The notes under the pieces were generated by a model. It ran no database searches, was not told the origin of the DNA, and saw only the letters and a program-made list of their open reading frames with translations. Below are positions 27,605 to 36,416 of a stretch of 64,000 bases of DNA, in pieces. How positions within the stretch are numbered: the first letter of the stretch is position 1; each line of letters begins with the position of its first letter. The stretch comes from JADKHC01 sp047600805 (GTDB taxonomy: Bacteria > Verrucomicrobiota > Verrucomicrobiia > Opitutales > Opitutaceae): assembly GCA_047600805.1 (NCBI GenBank), contig JASGKG010000001.1, positions 2,294,001 to 2,358,000 of the forward strand, in the 5' to 3' direction. Both the position numbers and the translations under genes were made by a program.

Positions 27605-29097
27605 CGAAAATCTCCTCCGCTTTTCACCGATGCCGGCGAGGGATTGATTTTCTCAGCTTCCGCCTCGTCGCGCTCCGCTTCCTCGAAGCGTTTCAGCAGT
27701 CGGAGGCTTCTTGCCCGTGCGCGCAGCGCAGCGTCATCCGGCTGCTGTTCAAGCCACCTCGAGAACTCCGTGACCGCCACGGCATGTTCACCTCGTGCCT
27801 GAGCGACGAGCCCGGCACAAAACCAGAAGACGGACGGCACCGGCACGTTCGCCACCTCAAACGCATCGCGTATCTCCGAAACGCGATGGCCGGCTTCCAA
27901 TAAACAATCTTCCTTAACCAGCGCTTTGAGCTCAACACAGCAGGCCGTGATACAAAGGGGATCTCGAGCCAAAACCTCACGGGCCTCTTGTACGGCCAAC
28001 CGGGGGTAACCACATGCCAGCGTCAGCAACGCCCTTTCGCACAATAGCGCTTTGCCACGAGCTTCGTCCTGTCGCGTGGTTGCTGCCGCGAGCCGCCTTT
28101 CGAGAGCGATCAGGTCTCCCCACGGTTCCTCTCTGCGATCGATCAACCGAACCAACCGCCCAACGTCAGCCGAGGATGCCAGCCATGGCACCACCGACCA
28201 ATTTACACCCTCGTTTTGTTCTTCAGTCCAAGCTCTCAGATGAATGCCGATCAGTCTGGCCGATTGCACGATCGGCGTCATTGACCGGATAACTGCGAGG
28301 TCCTCAGCTGCACTTTGCCAGAGACCAGAGCGAATCTCGATCAACGCTCGACATACTCTCGCGTCCACTCTGCTGGGCGTCTTTTCAACCGCAGCATCGC
28401 ACGCGACGAGTTCGTCGAGGTGACGTTCAACACGCTCCCAACACGGCAAAAGGCTTTTCACTTTTGGGTCAGTGGATGCACCGTCACAAAGCGCATGAAA
28501 GACCTCCGCAGTCACTGCCCACCTCCGTAGCCGTACGCTCGCTTTGGCTTTCAACAGCTGCCCGTCAACGCTGTCCACGAGCGCCAAGCTTTTCGTGATT
28601 GAGTCCAACGCGCCGTGCCAATCGTCCAAAAGCGCCTCAACCTCCGCCAGTTCGGCCCACCCACCGGCGCGCTGTTCACGCGTGAGCTCCGTAAACTTCA
28701 AATAGTTCATCAACCTGGTTTTGCAGGCCGGCAGATCGCCACAGGTGCGGTGCCCTTTCGCCCGCAAATACTCAGCCTGCGCTCGCGCCGTTCCCGTGGA
28801 ATCGGCCGGCAACGCCAGCGTATTCCAAAACTCGTCCATCGCGGTGATATCCAAAAACCAGCCGGCTGCCTTCAGCCGTGTCTCAGCCGAACCATCACAT
28901 TCGACTAATCGCTTCGCCAGTTCACGGATCGAGGGCCGATTTTGGTCCTTCTGGGCAAGCGCGAGCTGCGCTTCCAACCGATTCAACTCCTCGACGTGCT
29001 GCCGTCGTCCGGCCCAAACTGCGCCCGTGATTGTGAGACCCGTGGCCACCACCAGGACCAGCCAACGCACAGCTGGCCCCGCGAATACTCGTTTCAT
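27601..29097 (-). CDS. Membrane-anchored TPR-like protein in the exosortase/A2M operon
   Basis: A 498-residue protein with one N-terminal membrane anchor (AVRWLVLVVATGLTITGAVWA, about residues 9-29) and a helical, Leu/Ala/Arg-rich body that reads like degenerate tetratricopeptide repeats: TRLMNYLKFTELTREQRAGG, then WHGALDSITKSLALVDSVDG, and near the end QARGEHAVAVTEFSRWLEQQPDDAALRARA. No catalytic motif is visible. It would face the periplasm and could scaffold its neighbours. It is 19 bases after the MSEP protein gene and its stop overlaps the A2M start (ATGA). Confidence 0.75.
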   Translation of the reverse strand: MKRVFAGPAVRWLVLVVATGLTITGAVWAGRRQHVEELNRLEAQLALAQKDQNRPSIRELAKRLVECDGSAETRLKAAGWFLDITAMDEFWNTLALPADSTGTARAQAEYLRAKGHRTCGDLPACKTRLMNYLKFTELTREQRAGGWAELAEVEALLDDWHGALDSITKSLALVDSVDGQLLKAKASVRLRRWAVTAEVFHALCDGASTDPKVKSLLPCWERVERHLDELVACDAAVEKTPSRVDARVCRALIEIRSGLWQSAAEDLAVIRSMTPIVQSARLIGIHLRAWTEEQNEGVNWSVVPWLASSADVGRLVRLIDRREEPWGDLIALERRLAAATTRQDEARGKALLCERALLTLACGYPRLAVQEAREVLARDPLCITACCVELKALVKEDCLLEAGHRVSEIRDAFEVANVPVPSVFWFCAGLVAQARGEHAVAVTEFSRWLEQQPDDAALRARARSLRLLKRFEEAERDEAEAEKINPSPASVKSGGDFR

Positions 29098-29116
29098 AAA
29101 TAGTCCTATACTCGAG

Positions 29117-32080
29117 TTAAGGTTTTCTTCCGCACCGACGCCTTAGGAGCCACCAACCACAAAACCCAACCATCAAGCAGATCGCCGAGGGCTCCGGGGT
29201 TTCCACAAACTCCAGCGCCGCATTCTGCCCCAGCTTCGTCTTCTCCTTGCCCTCGAGGACCCGCCACTGAGCCGCATTTTCGACCACCATGTAACTTGTC
29301 TCTGGAATCAAAATACCTTCCCGACGGCTTGCACCGACAAGATCACGAAAGGTCACATCCGAGCCTCCCGGATTTTGCGCGAAATTGCGCTCGTTCAGCT
29401 GTAGAGCCACTGCGCGTGCCCAAGGCGTATCGTTCGCCTGCGCTCCCGAACCAAAAACGGGATGCCATGCTCCGCGTTGCGCCGACAGATATTCAACCGG
29501 TGCTCCGCTCGAATTTGGGATAAAAACCGCGTCGCCAAAATTGTACGGACGAACCGTTGTTCCCGTCCTCAACCACTCAATTGTATTATGCGCTCGAGAT
29601 ACCAGCGGCTCAACCGAACCGCTAGCCTTCGCCAAATACAGATCAAAGCGCGCCAGACAATCCGCCCACTTCCCCGCCAAGTCCAGCGCCGCCAAGTCAG
29701 TCTGGAGTTCCTGCGAGACCACCACAAAGACAGGTCGGTCTGGCAACGCATTACCAGTGGCGGCATGATCGAGGTCGTTCTGCCGGTGAAGGCTGATCGC
29801 ATGTGCCAGCGCGACATCGAGCATCAACCCGCCGCGCAGCGGCAAATTTCTCTCAAGTCTCGGTGGGTTGCGTATCAGTTCGTCCACCGCTGTCGGCATC
29901 GGAACCGGATCAACCACATCGTAGTTCGCAAACGTCACTCGCGCTTTCGTGGCCTCGGGAAAGCGCTGCTTGAGGTTTTGAAATACAGCGGCCAAATCCC
30001 CATCGAACCCATTCAGTAACGAGCGATCGACAATCACGTGGAGAAAGGTTTTCTGGCTCACCGTCGCCACGTCGTCCTCCGCAAACTTTCCCGCGACCAT
30101 CGTAACCCCAAGCTGGTTCGACTGACGCAGCGGCAATTGCTCAGCGACTTCATTCAGCACCACCGCCGGATCTCGTGTTTCGCCCAACGACAGCCGCCCC
30201 GCGCCCACCGGCACCAACACGTCCATTTCCACGGTGGAATCCTGATTCTGGAGAACCGGATAGACTCGCAATTCGCACGTGTTCGTTCCGGTGTAAACAA
30301 CGATTGCTGGGTCGCGGCGCTCCGTATCTCGAATCATCCCATAGACCCAAAGCGCAGTCTTCTTCTCGAAAATTCGCCCGGCCACCAGTTCGCCGTTCAT
30401 CGACAGTCGCAACCCCGTCACGTAAGTTCCCGCCGGCAGCGGCAGCGTTTTCACGTACTCCGCAGCAAAGTCGCCGGTGTTTCTGAGATGCAGGCTCAAG
30501 GTGATAACCGCGTTCGTCTCGCCTACCGTCTGCGTTCTCACGTCCAAATTCGTCACCTCCACTGTTTGAGGCACCAAGGTGGCCCGGCGCTGACGCTGCG
30601 ACTGGCGCACGCTGCTTCGCGCAGAACCTCCCCGTAGACCAGCCCGCACCAGGTCTCGGTTGTTCGCCGAACCTACTTGCCCCAGGAAAACAGTTTCGAG
30701 TTCTTCGAGCTTCCGATCTGGAAGCACCAGATTGTCAAAAACCATCCAGCTGTAGCAATCCGACAGCAGCGGATAATAGATCCCGTTCTTGTACGCGCGG
30801 TGATTGAGGAGCGCCCTGCGAATTTCCGTATCGCTGCCGCGAAATTTAATCGGCGCATCAGAAATCGTCGGCGAGTAGACGTGCTGGAGCGCTGCGTTGA
30901 GCGTCACCCGATCGGCCAGCGCACGCCCGACAAATATCCCCGGCAGCAGCAGAAAACTCAGAAGCCCGACCAAGGCCGTTTTTCCTCTGCTCAACGACGC
31001 CAGCGGCCCGCGCAATTGTTGGTTCAACAAGCTCAGATGAAGCACGAACAAAAAGGTCGGCGCCATCACGAGGAAACCCAGGCCGAAGAGCACTACCGCA
31101 ATGATCGCGAGCGGCGTATAAGGCAGGAACACAACAAAGAAATAGAGGGAAAACGGAAGTGTGCCGCACAGCAGGCCAAAGCTCAGCAGCGGGCGACGCT
31201 GCTTGTTCATCGACGCCCCGAGCAGCGCCGCCGTCGTCGCCAGCAACAGCGCGTAAACTTCCCAGGCTTGATAGTCCACCGGGAACTCGACTCCGCGATT
31301 CAGCAGCATCCCGCCCATCGGCAGCAACAGCGCGAATACCACGATCGCCGCCCGCTCAGCCACGGCTTCCTTTTTCCCCAAAGTCGCGACGCCCAGCAGC
31401 AACGCTCTCACCAGCCCCACCATCATAAGTATGCCGAGCACAACCACCCCGGTGACCACCATGACCTCGGGCAGATTTTTTGTGAAGAACGCAGCTTGAA
31501 CAATCAGAAAGAGCACCACCGGCGCGCCCACTCCCCAACCAAGTCCGAACAAAACGCTGCGGCCCTTGTTCACCGTTTTCCAACCGCCCGCCACACGCAG
31601 GAGCCCGAGGAAGAGCGGGAGCATCGCAAAGGCGAACTGATTCGAAACAAACCGATCAGGGGTATAGATCCAACGGCTCACCGACGGCGGCAGAAGCTTC
31701 CAACCCAGACTGAAAGCGAACCACAGGTAAGCGACCTGCGTGACCACCGCCAGCGCTCCAAATACGAAATTTGCTGTCACCGTTAAACCAGGCCGCCGCG
31801 CTTTGCGACGCGCCGCGAAGAACACGCCGAGCGAAGCGCAAAAGTTCACCAGCCCCGCCGCGCCGAGTTGGAAGGCGCGACCACGCTGTGCCACGTCCAT
31901 GTTGCCTTCGACGAGTTGATAAGCCTGCCAGTTCAGAGTCAGCAAGACCGCGATCGGCAAAGCCCAGAGCCAGAGAAACGCCGCTGGCCCGAGCAGAAAA
32001 GCTGGTAACAACTGTGTTTCCGGCGTGGCCGTCGTCTTGTTTTCAACGACGGGTGTGGAGGGTGCTTCGAGTACGTCCAT
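29117..32080 (-). CDS. MSEP-CTERM-type membrane protein with a VIT domain and a PEP-CTERM-like tail
   Basis: A 987-residue protein. About ten membrane spans occupy residues 28-395. A VIT domain follows at about 505-640 (VEVTNLDVRTQTVGETNAV, RIFEKKTALWVYGMIRDTER), then a vWA-like region at about 670-850 (KTFLHVIVDRSLLNGFDGDL). The extreme C-terminus has the three-part exosortase signal: a PEP motif at 962-964 in ETPEPSA, a short hydrophobic stretch (ICLMVGFCGWWLL) and a basic tail RRRCGRKP. This matches the MSEP-CTERM family, which I recall as paired with exosortase K. It overlaps the exosortase gene by 38 bases and is the only visible sorting substrate. Confidence 0.85.
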   Translation of the reverse strand: MDVLEAPSTPVVENKTTATPETQLLPAFLLGPAAFLWLWALPIAVLLTLNWQAYQLVEGNMDVAQRGRAFQLGAAGLVNFCASLGVFFAARRKARRPGLTVTANFVFGALAVVTQVAYLWFAFSLGWKLLPPSVSRWIYTPDRFVSNQFAFAMLPLFLGLLRVAGGWKTVNKGRSVLFGLGWGVGAPVVLFLIVQAAFFTKNLPEVMVVTGVVVLGILMMVGLVRALLLGVATLGKKEAVAERAAIVVFALLLPMGGMLLNRGVEFPVDYQAWEVYALLLATTAALLGASMNKQRRPLLSFGLLCGTLPFSLYFFVVFLPYTPLAIIAVVLFGLGFLVMAPTFLFVLHLSLLNQQLRGPLASLSRGKTALVGLLSFLLLPGIFVGRALADRVTLNAALQHVYSPTISDAPIKFRGSDTEIRRALLNHRAYKNGIYYPLLSDCYSWMVFDNLVLPDRKLEELETVFLGQVGSANNRDLVRAGLRGGSARSSVRQSQRQRRATLVPQTVEVTNLDVRTQTVGETNAVITLSLHLRNTGDFAAEYVKTLPLPAGTYVTGLRLSMNGELVAGRIFEKKTALWVYGMIRDTERRDPAIVVYTGTNTCELRVYPVLQNQDSTVEMDVLVPVGAGRLSLGETRDPAVVLNEVAEQLPLRQSNQLGVTMVAGKFAEDDVATVSQKTFLHVIVDRSLLNGFDGDLAAVFQNLKQRFPEATKARVTFANYDVVDPVPMPTAVDELIRNPPRLERNLPLRGGLMLDVALAHAISLHRQNDLDHAATGNALPDRPVFVVVSQELQTDLAALDLAGKWADCLARFDLYLAKASGSVEPLVSRAHNTIEWLRTGTTVRPYNFGDAVFIPNSSGAPVEYLSAQRGAWHPVFGSGAQANDTPWARAVALQLNERNFAQNPGGSDVTFRDLVGASRREGILIPETSYMVVENAAQWRVLEGKEKTKLGQNAALEFVETPEPSAICLMVGFCGWWLLRRRCGRKP

Positions 32081-32798
32081 ATTTTTCTAGTAGAAGATTC
32101 ACGCCGACCAATGCGGGCAAAAACACCGCCAGCCCCGTCGCCAGGTGGAGCGCCCCACGATACTGGTCGGGAAAATGCGGAATCACCCAGCGATGAGCTT
32201 GCACGACCGCCGCAACCCGCAGGCCGTTGGCGGTAATTGCCAGCACCAACGCACCGAGCACACCCACCACAACCCGCCAAAGGCACACGGTTGTGGCGGC
32301 ACCCGCGATTTCTTTGAGGTAAGACGAGACGCCGCTGCAAGGCCGCAGCTCTTCGAAACGCCTCGGCGATTTAGATTTTCGGGATGACTCGATTGCAACA
32401 CCTCGCCGCGCCCACCGGGTTGACGGCCCGGCACCTTCGTCACCGCTCGGCCGGAAAATCCGCGCCAGCCGCCATCCGACCAGCGCCGAGAGCATCATGA
32501 AAAATGTCGTTCCGCTGCAGGCGGCCGAAACCACCGACGGAGGATTCGCCGACAACCACCAACCCGACTCGATCCGCACGACCGGGCAACCCAGCAGCAC
32601 ACCAGCCAACCGCGCCGCCCCCCGGCCAAAAACCTCAACGTCCGCCCTGGGCCAAAAAGCCAATCCACTCCCCACCAACAACGCCGCGCTCGCCGTGAGC
32701 GCCGAACGTGCCCACGCCATCGCGTTGGGCTCGCCCGATTCGGCACTACGCCGGCCAAGCTCGAATGAGAGATTCTGCTCCGCGAAACTGGATTTCAC
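32043..32798 (-). CDS. xrtK: Exosortase, probably exosortase K type
   Basis: A predicted membrane cysteine transpeptidase that cleaves PEP-CTERM-like signals. The catalytic triad pattern is visible: Cys in SVVSAACSGTTFFMML, Arg in ITANGLRVAAVV and His in YRGALHLATGLAVF, each in or beside a hydrophobic helix. The closest type by neighbourhood is XrtK, which is paired with an MSEP-CTERM protein, here the overlapping next gene. Between the Cys and Arg helices there is an unusual hydrophilic segment of about 45-50 residues rich in Arg and Ser. The GTG at 32798 gives 251 residues; an ATG at 32720 gives 225 and may be the true start. Confidence 0.82.
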   Translation of the reverse strand: MKSSFAEQNLSFELGRRSAESGEPNAMAWARSALTASAALLVGSGLAFWPRADVEVFGRGAARLAGVLLGCPVVRIESGWWLSANPPSVVSAACSGTTFFMMLSALVGWRLARIFRPSGDEGAGPSTRWARRGVAIESSRKSKSPRRFEELRPCSGVSSYLKEIAGAATTVCLWRVVVGVLGALVLAITANGLRVAAVVQAHRWVIPHFPDQYRGALHLATGLAVFLPALVGVNLLLEKYGRTRSTLHTRR

Positions 32799-32927
32799 AC
32801 GCCGAGCCTACCGGCATTGTGTGAAGTCAGTTTGAAATCCTCATGAAGATTCGATGAATTCCGTCGCCTCGTTTCATTTGCCCGGCGGCCCCGTCATCGT
32901 AGGAGCGTCGACGTTGGTGCTGCCTGG

Positions 32928-33425
32928 TCAGCCACTTTTCTTGTCTTCCTCAATCACTCGCATTCCTTCCGTCCAGTCGCAGTAGACCTGCCAGAGCTTA
33001 ACCTTTCCGTCCACCACCTGCGCCTTCCAGGCGGCGGGCATGGCGATTTGGTTTTTGGCTACGAGGCCCCGCTTCCCGTTGTAGGTTCCCGCAACAGATC
33101 CAAAAATCGCCACGGCGCCGTGATCCACCTGAATCGTTTCAGCGCGCACCTCGAAATCGGGAAACATCGTGAAGTAAGCCTTCCAGCCCGCGACCATTTC
33201 CTTCCGGCCCGACACGCGTCTCCCCGAAGAGTCGATGAAAGTATGATCCTCAGTCATCAGGCACTCCAGAGCAGCCAAGTCGTGACGATTGATCGCCGCG
33301 ATAAACGCCGTAACGGCGCCGATGTCTTGCGAAGTGTCTCTCATAATCGGTTGGGGTTCCGCCCCGTGAAAAGTTGCAGCGAGCAGAAAACTCACGCACA
33401 CAGGCAGGATGCTTAGGGTTTTCAT
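32928..33425 (-). CDS. Secreted SnoaL-like / NTF2-fold protein
   Basis: A 165-residue exported protein. A signal peptide (MKTLSILPVCVSFLLAATFHGA) is followed by an NTF2-like cone fold of the SnoaL/DUF4440 type: VTAFIAAINRHDLAALECLM, then TEDHTFIDSSGRRVSGRKEM, WKAYFTMFPDFEVRAETIQV and VYCDWTEGM. Such domains bind small ligands or act as simple hydrolases or isomerases; no catalytic residue can be assigned here. The start at 33425 is preferred over 33482 because it begins the signal peptide. Confidence 0.8.
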   Translation of the reverse strand: MKTLSILPVCVSFLLAATFHGAEPQPIMRDTSQDIGAVTAFIAAINRHDLAALECLMTEDHTFIDSSGRRVSGRKEMVAGWKAYFTMFPDFEVRAETIQVDHGAVAIFGSVAGTYNGKRGLVAKNQIAMPAAWKAQVVDGKVKLWQVYCDWTEGMRVIEEDKKSG

Positions 33426-33799
33426 GTTTCCCGCAGTTCTATGGCTTGCGCTGCTACGTTGATCTTCTTGCACCCAGAACAATCGATCTTGATCAGTCGA
33501 TTGTCACCTTGCTCCGTGCTTAAACCAATCGCGAGATGCATAACAGCGCCCGTAGGGTAACGAGTGCAATAGCAGATAGGGACTAGTTTGTCTTGTTCAT
33601 TATTCGCCTTCCCCCGCTCCGCTGACGATCACCAAGTCCCGGCGTCTGATAAAAGCCTGCCGCCGCTCTCCGCGTCGGAAACAAGCGGCGTGCGCGTCCG
33701 TTTTTCCTCGCGACAATCGCTCAGTCGAAGACAGTGAAGCAGACCGAACAGTCTGTCTCAGTCTCAATAACCGTCTTACCTTTCCTCAGCTGAAACCAT
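33426..33799. other. Gap with no recognised gene
   Basis: These 374 bases between the SnoaL-like gene and the heptapeptide-repeat ORF hold no reading frame with protein character on either strand and no clear terminator, promoter or repeat that I can see. Confidence 0.4.
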
Positions 33800-34261
33800 T
33801 CATATCGCCAATCTATGGCGGCTTAAGCGGCTCCCTGTGCTCGATAAGGGCAGTTTTTTCAAAAAAACCCCGTCGTGAGGCGAAAAATGCCCGTCGGCGG
33901 TCGTGCGAAGGACATCGGCAGTCGTGAAATGACCATCGGCTATAATTAAATCTTCATCTGCGCTCATAAAATGAAGATCGGCTCTCGTGAAATTGAGATC
34001 GGTTGTCGCAAAAAGGACACTGGCGGTTGTGAAATCGACATCTGCTGTCGTAAAATTGCGATCTGCTCTCAAAAAATGGCCATCGGCGGTTAAAAAATCG
34101 CGGCCGAAGTTCGTGAAAACGGGATCAGCAGTCGTGAAATCGAGACCGGCGGTCCTGAAATAGCCGCCGGCAGTTCCGAAATTGCGATCAGCGCTTAGAA
34201 AATCGCCATCTGCCCTAAGCGGAACTTCATCGAGTGTAAAAAGAGGCCCGTCGGCACCCAA
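33800..34261 (-). CDS. Hypothetical heptapeptide-repeat protein (ADxxFxT)
   Basis: An open frame of 153 residues, of which residues 17-128 are 16 consecutive seven-residue units with consensus Ala-Asp-x-x-Phe-x-Thr, for example ADRNFTT, ADVDFTT and ADGHFTT; one or two more degenerate units flank them. There is no signal peptide. I do not recognise the family. The regular small-hydrophobic-polar spacing could form a beta-solenoid-like structure, but the frame could also be a by-product of a 21-base minisatellite, whose unit keeps any frame open. The phase A-D-x-x-F-x-T is retained even where the third codon base differs between units, which mildly favours coding. Confidence 0.45.
   Translation of the reverse strand: MGADGPLFTLDEVPLRADGDFLSADRNFGTAGGYFRTAGLDFTTADPVFTNFGRDFLTADGHFLRADRNFTTADVDFTTASVLFATTDLNFTRADLHFMSADEDLIIADGHFTTADVLRTTADGHFSPHDGVFLKKLPLSSTGSRLSRHRLAI
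33878..34213 (-). repeat. Tandem array of 16 degenerate 21-base units
   Basis: On the plus strand the unit approximates GTCGTGAAATNGNGATCGGCG. Sixteen units follow each other with no insertion or deletion. The units differ by substitutions only, and the array coincides exactly with the heptapeptide repeat of the minus-strand frame. Confidence 0.9.
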
Positions 34262-34578
34262 CGTACCACGGTCCGACTTTACAAATCAGCGCACCACCCT
34301 GTCTTGTTGGTCGGTGGCACCGAGCGAAAGGGGTTTTCACGGGCAATGAGTCGGCCGCACCAGAACCCCAACGCTCTCGGCGCACTGGCGCAATTTCCAA
34401 CGGTTACGCCGAGACTACTGTTGTGTAAATGTCTGCGCGTTGGTTCGAGAATACAGTCAACGACACGCAGCGTCGCTCAACGCGCGAGGGACCGCGCGTT
34501 CCCAGCTCGGAGGAACCTGCCCGGGATCAGCGACCCCAGCTACAGAAACACGATCGGCTTGATCGGCGGAACCGTCTC
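34262..34578. other. Gap with no recognised gene
   Basis: These 317 bases lie between the heptapeptide-repeat ORF start and the end of rnhC. I see no credible coding frame. A weak inverted pair around 34292-34322 (CACCACCC / GGTCGGTGG) is the only structure noticed. Confidence 0.35.
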
Positions 34579-35589
34579 TTACCATTCCATCCGTTCTTTT
34601 GGTTCGGACAGCGGCAGTTCGTCGAGCTTGCCGGCAGCCGAAACCACTTCGTAGGCGGTGCGGAAATGGAGTTTCGCAAAATCGCCGAGCGCGCGGGCTC
34701 CAAACTTCTGAATGATTTCAGCCGCCTGCTGCTTCACGAGCGGCCCCGCGCCTTTCTGGAGCTTGCCGCCGAACTTCTGCGAGAGCTCGTGCATTTGGCG
34801 CACGTATTCGGCGCGCGCGACGACCGACGCCGCAGCCACCACCGGATCTTCTTCCGCCTTGGTGCGCATGCGCAGTTCGAAGTTTTTCACTTCCTTCCGT
34901 TCGAGTTCGCGCTGCACGAGCGGCTGCTCCGTGAATTGGTCCAGCAGGCCCCACGGCACCCACTTGCGATCGAGCGCGTCGCTCAACGCCGTCGCGTGAA
35001 ACCACGCGAGCAGCCGGTTCAAATTTTGCCCCGGGCGCGCCATCATTTGGTTATACTTCGGCATGCCGCTGAAACACGTGCGCACCGACACGCCGGGCGT
35101 TTCGCGAATAAGTTTGTCGAGCTTGATGATCTGCGACTCGGCAATTTTCTTGGAGTCCTTAACTCCTGCTTTGATCCAAGCTTCGATGGCCGGCTTGTCG
35201 GCGACGACGGTTGCGGCGATCACCGGGCCGAAGAAGTCACCCTTGCCGCTTTCGTCGAGGCCGGCGTGCGGTTCGTACCAATCGGGATGGAGCACTTCGT
35301 CGTAACCGAGTTTCGCCGCGCCGGTGACTTCGGGTTCGATGACGTCGCGCACAAAATCCTCCGTGCCTTTGCCGGCGATCACGACCTTGCCGCTGGTGTA
35401 CGCGGTGACGTTGAGTTTGAGGTGATCGGCCTTGAAAGCGAAACGCGTGTAGGCGACTTGAAACGGCTCCCAACCGCGCGACTCACAGATGGATTTCAAC
35501 TTTTCCATCTGCGTGTCATCGAGCTTCACAGTGTAGCTCGAGAGTTTTTTCGGCGCATCGGCGTCGGCGGGATCTGTCTTTTTCGGCAT
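34579..35589 (-). CDS. rnhC: Ribonuclease HIII
   Basis: Cleaves RNA in RNA-DNA hybrids (R-loops, primers). The 336-residue protein has an N-terminal TBP-like substrate-binding domain of the RNase HIII type (YTVKLDDTQMEKLKSICESR, KLNVTAYTSGKVVIAGKGTE), then the catalytic domain with GLDESGKGDFFGPVIAATVV, where DEGKGD-type acidic residues are the metal ligands. VVAAASVVARAEYVRQMHEL completes the signature. The ATG at 35589 is preferred to an in-frame GTG at 35604. RNase HIII is common in Firmicutes and in PVC-group bacteria. Confidence 0.95.
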   Translation of the reverse strand: MPKKTDPADADAPKKLSSYTVKLDDTQMEKLKSICESRGWEPFQVAYTRFAFKADHLKLNVTAYTSGKVVIAGKGTEDFVRDVIEPEVTGAAKLGYDEVLHPDWYEPHAGLDESGKGDFFGPVIAATVVADKPAIEAWIKAGVKDSKKIAESQIIKLDKLIRETPGVSVRTCFSGMPKYNQMMARPGQNLNRLLAWFHATALSDALDRKWVPWGLLDQFTEQPLVQRELERKEVKNFELRMRTKAEEDPVVAAASVVARAEYVRQMHELSQKFGGKLQKGAGPLVKQQAAEIIQKFGARALGDFAKLHFRTAYEVVSAAGKLDELPLSEPKERMEW

Positions 35590-35715
35590 GTTTCTAGTGG
35601 CCACAAAACCATCGAAAAAGCACGCCTAGAAATTTCGTGAAACCCGCACGCGCCACCCGTGTATTAATTGGAGGCATACACAAACTACATCAAACGAAAC
35701 ACCTACCTCTTTCCC

Positions 35716-36123
35716 ATGCCTAACTCCAAATTCGCTCTGGCCCTGGCGGTTGCCAGTCTTGCCGCTCTCTCAGGTTGTATCAGCTCCACGAAGACGGAAA
35801 TCGTCGATGAGCCAAAACAAACCATCACGTTTGAATCAAAGAAAGCGGAAGAAGACTTCCTCAGCGCCGTCGAGCGCAGAAAAAGCGTGCCCAGCCGCAT
35901 CGATCAACGCGCGCCTGAAGAGCGCTCCTCAGTTTGGCTCGTCGTGGTCAACGTCTCTCATCGCAAAATCACGAGCGGTCCGAATCGCGATTTTAACCAA
36001 TTCGTGCGCGGCTGCGACGTCGACGGCAACGGCGTGATCAGCGAAAGAGAAGCAGAAGTGTTTTTGAAAACTTCGCCCGTCGTCCCGGCACGCGCCAATC
36101 CAGACACCACGATCAAGAACTGA
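35716..36123 (+). CDS. Small lipoprotein with an EF-hand-like motif
   Basis: A 135-residue predicted lipoprotein: the N-terminus MPNSKFALALAVASLAALSG ends at a lipobox Cys (LSGC). Near the C-terminus there is a calcium-binding-type loop, DVDGNGVISEREAEVFL, with Asp/Asp/Asn/Glu at the canonical EF-hand positions. The middle is charged and lacks other motifs. I use the ATG at 35716 because it begins directly with the signal peptide. Function is unknown; a single EF-hand would need a partner or dimer for firm calcium binding. Confidence 0.75.
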   Translation: MPNSKFALALAVASLAALSGCISSTKTEIVDEPKQTITFESKKAEEDFLSAVERRKSVPSRIDQRAPEERSSVWLVVVNVSHRKITSGPNRDFNQFVRGCDVDGNGVISEREAEVFLKTSPVVPARANPDTTIKN

Positions 36124-36158
36124 CGGCGAGAGTGGCGGCTCAGCGCTACCATATCCAA

Positions 36159-36292
36159 GGTAGGCACGAGCAGCCTGCTCTATCCGCGCCTTTCGTTCAC
36201 GGCTCGCCGCCTAAAGGACGGCTTGGCAGTCCGTCCCTACCCTCGAGAAAGCATGCTATTACTGGGGTAGGGACGAACCGCCTTGGTCGTTC
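36159..36292. repeat. Three REP-like palindromic elements upstream of mutY
   Basis: Three related imperfect palindromes lie at 36159-36185 (GGTAGGCACGAGCAGCCT...), 36216-36241 (inverse orientation, ending CCGTCCCTACC) and 36266-36292 (GGTAGGGACGAACCGCCTTG...). All share GGTAGGGACG or its inverse and a central GCCTTGG or GCCTG. The segment from 36124 to 36416 holds no gene. Confidence 0.8.
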
Positions 36293-36416
36293 GCTCCGGG
36301 ATCTGCTCGATAGATCGCGGTCGACTTGGAGGTCGGCTTCATCACGGACACAGAACCCGATCGATGGCGTAGCGCTTTCTTCTTGCGCTCGCGCTGACGT
36401 TTTCCGGCCATCGCGC

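Noticed and set aside
33878..34213. CRISPR array
   Set aside because: The 21-base units are contiguous and degenerate, with no unique spacers between identical repeats.
34429..35640. A 403-residue open frame on the plus strand
   Set aside because: It lies opposite rnhC, which has clear RNase HIII motifs; the plus-strand product is Arg/His-rich without any family signature.
36132..36416. N-terminal extension of the mutY frame
   Set aside because: The extension translates REP-like repeats; MutY homology begins at the ATG at 36417.
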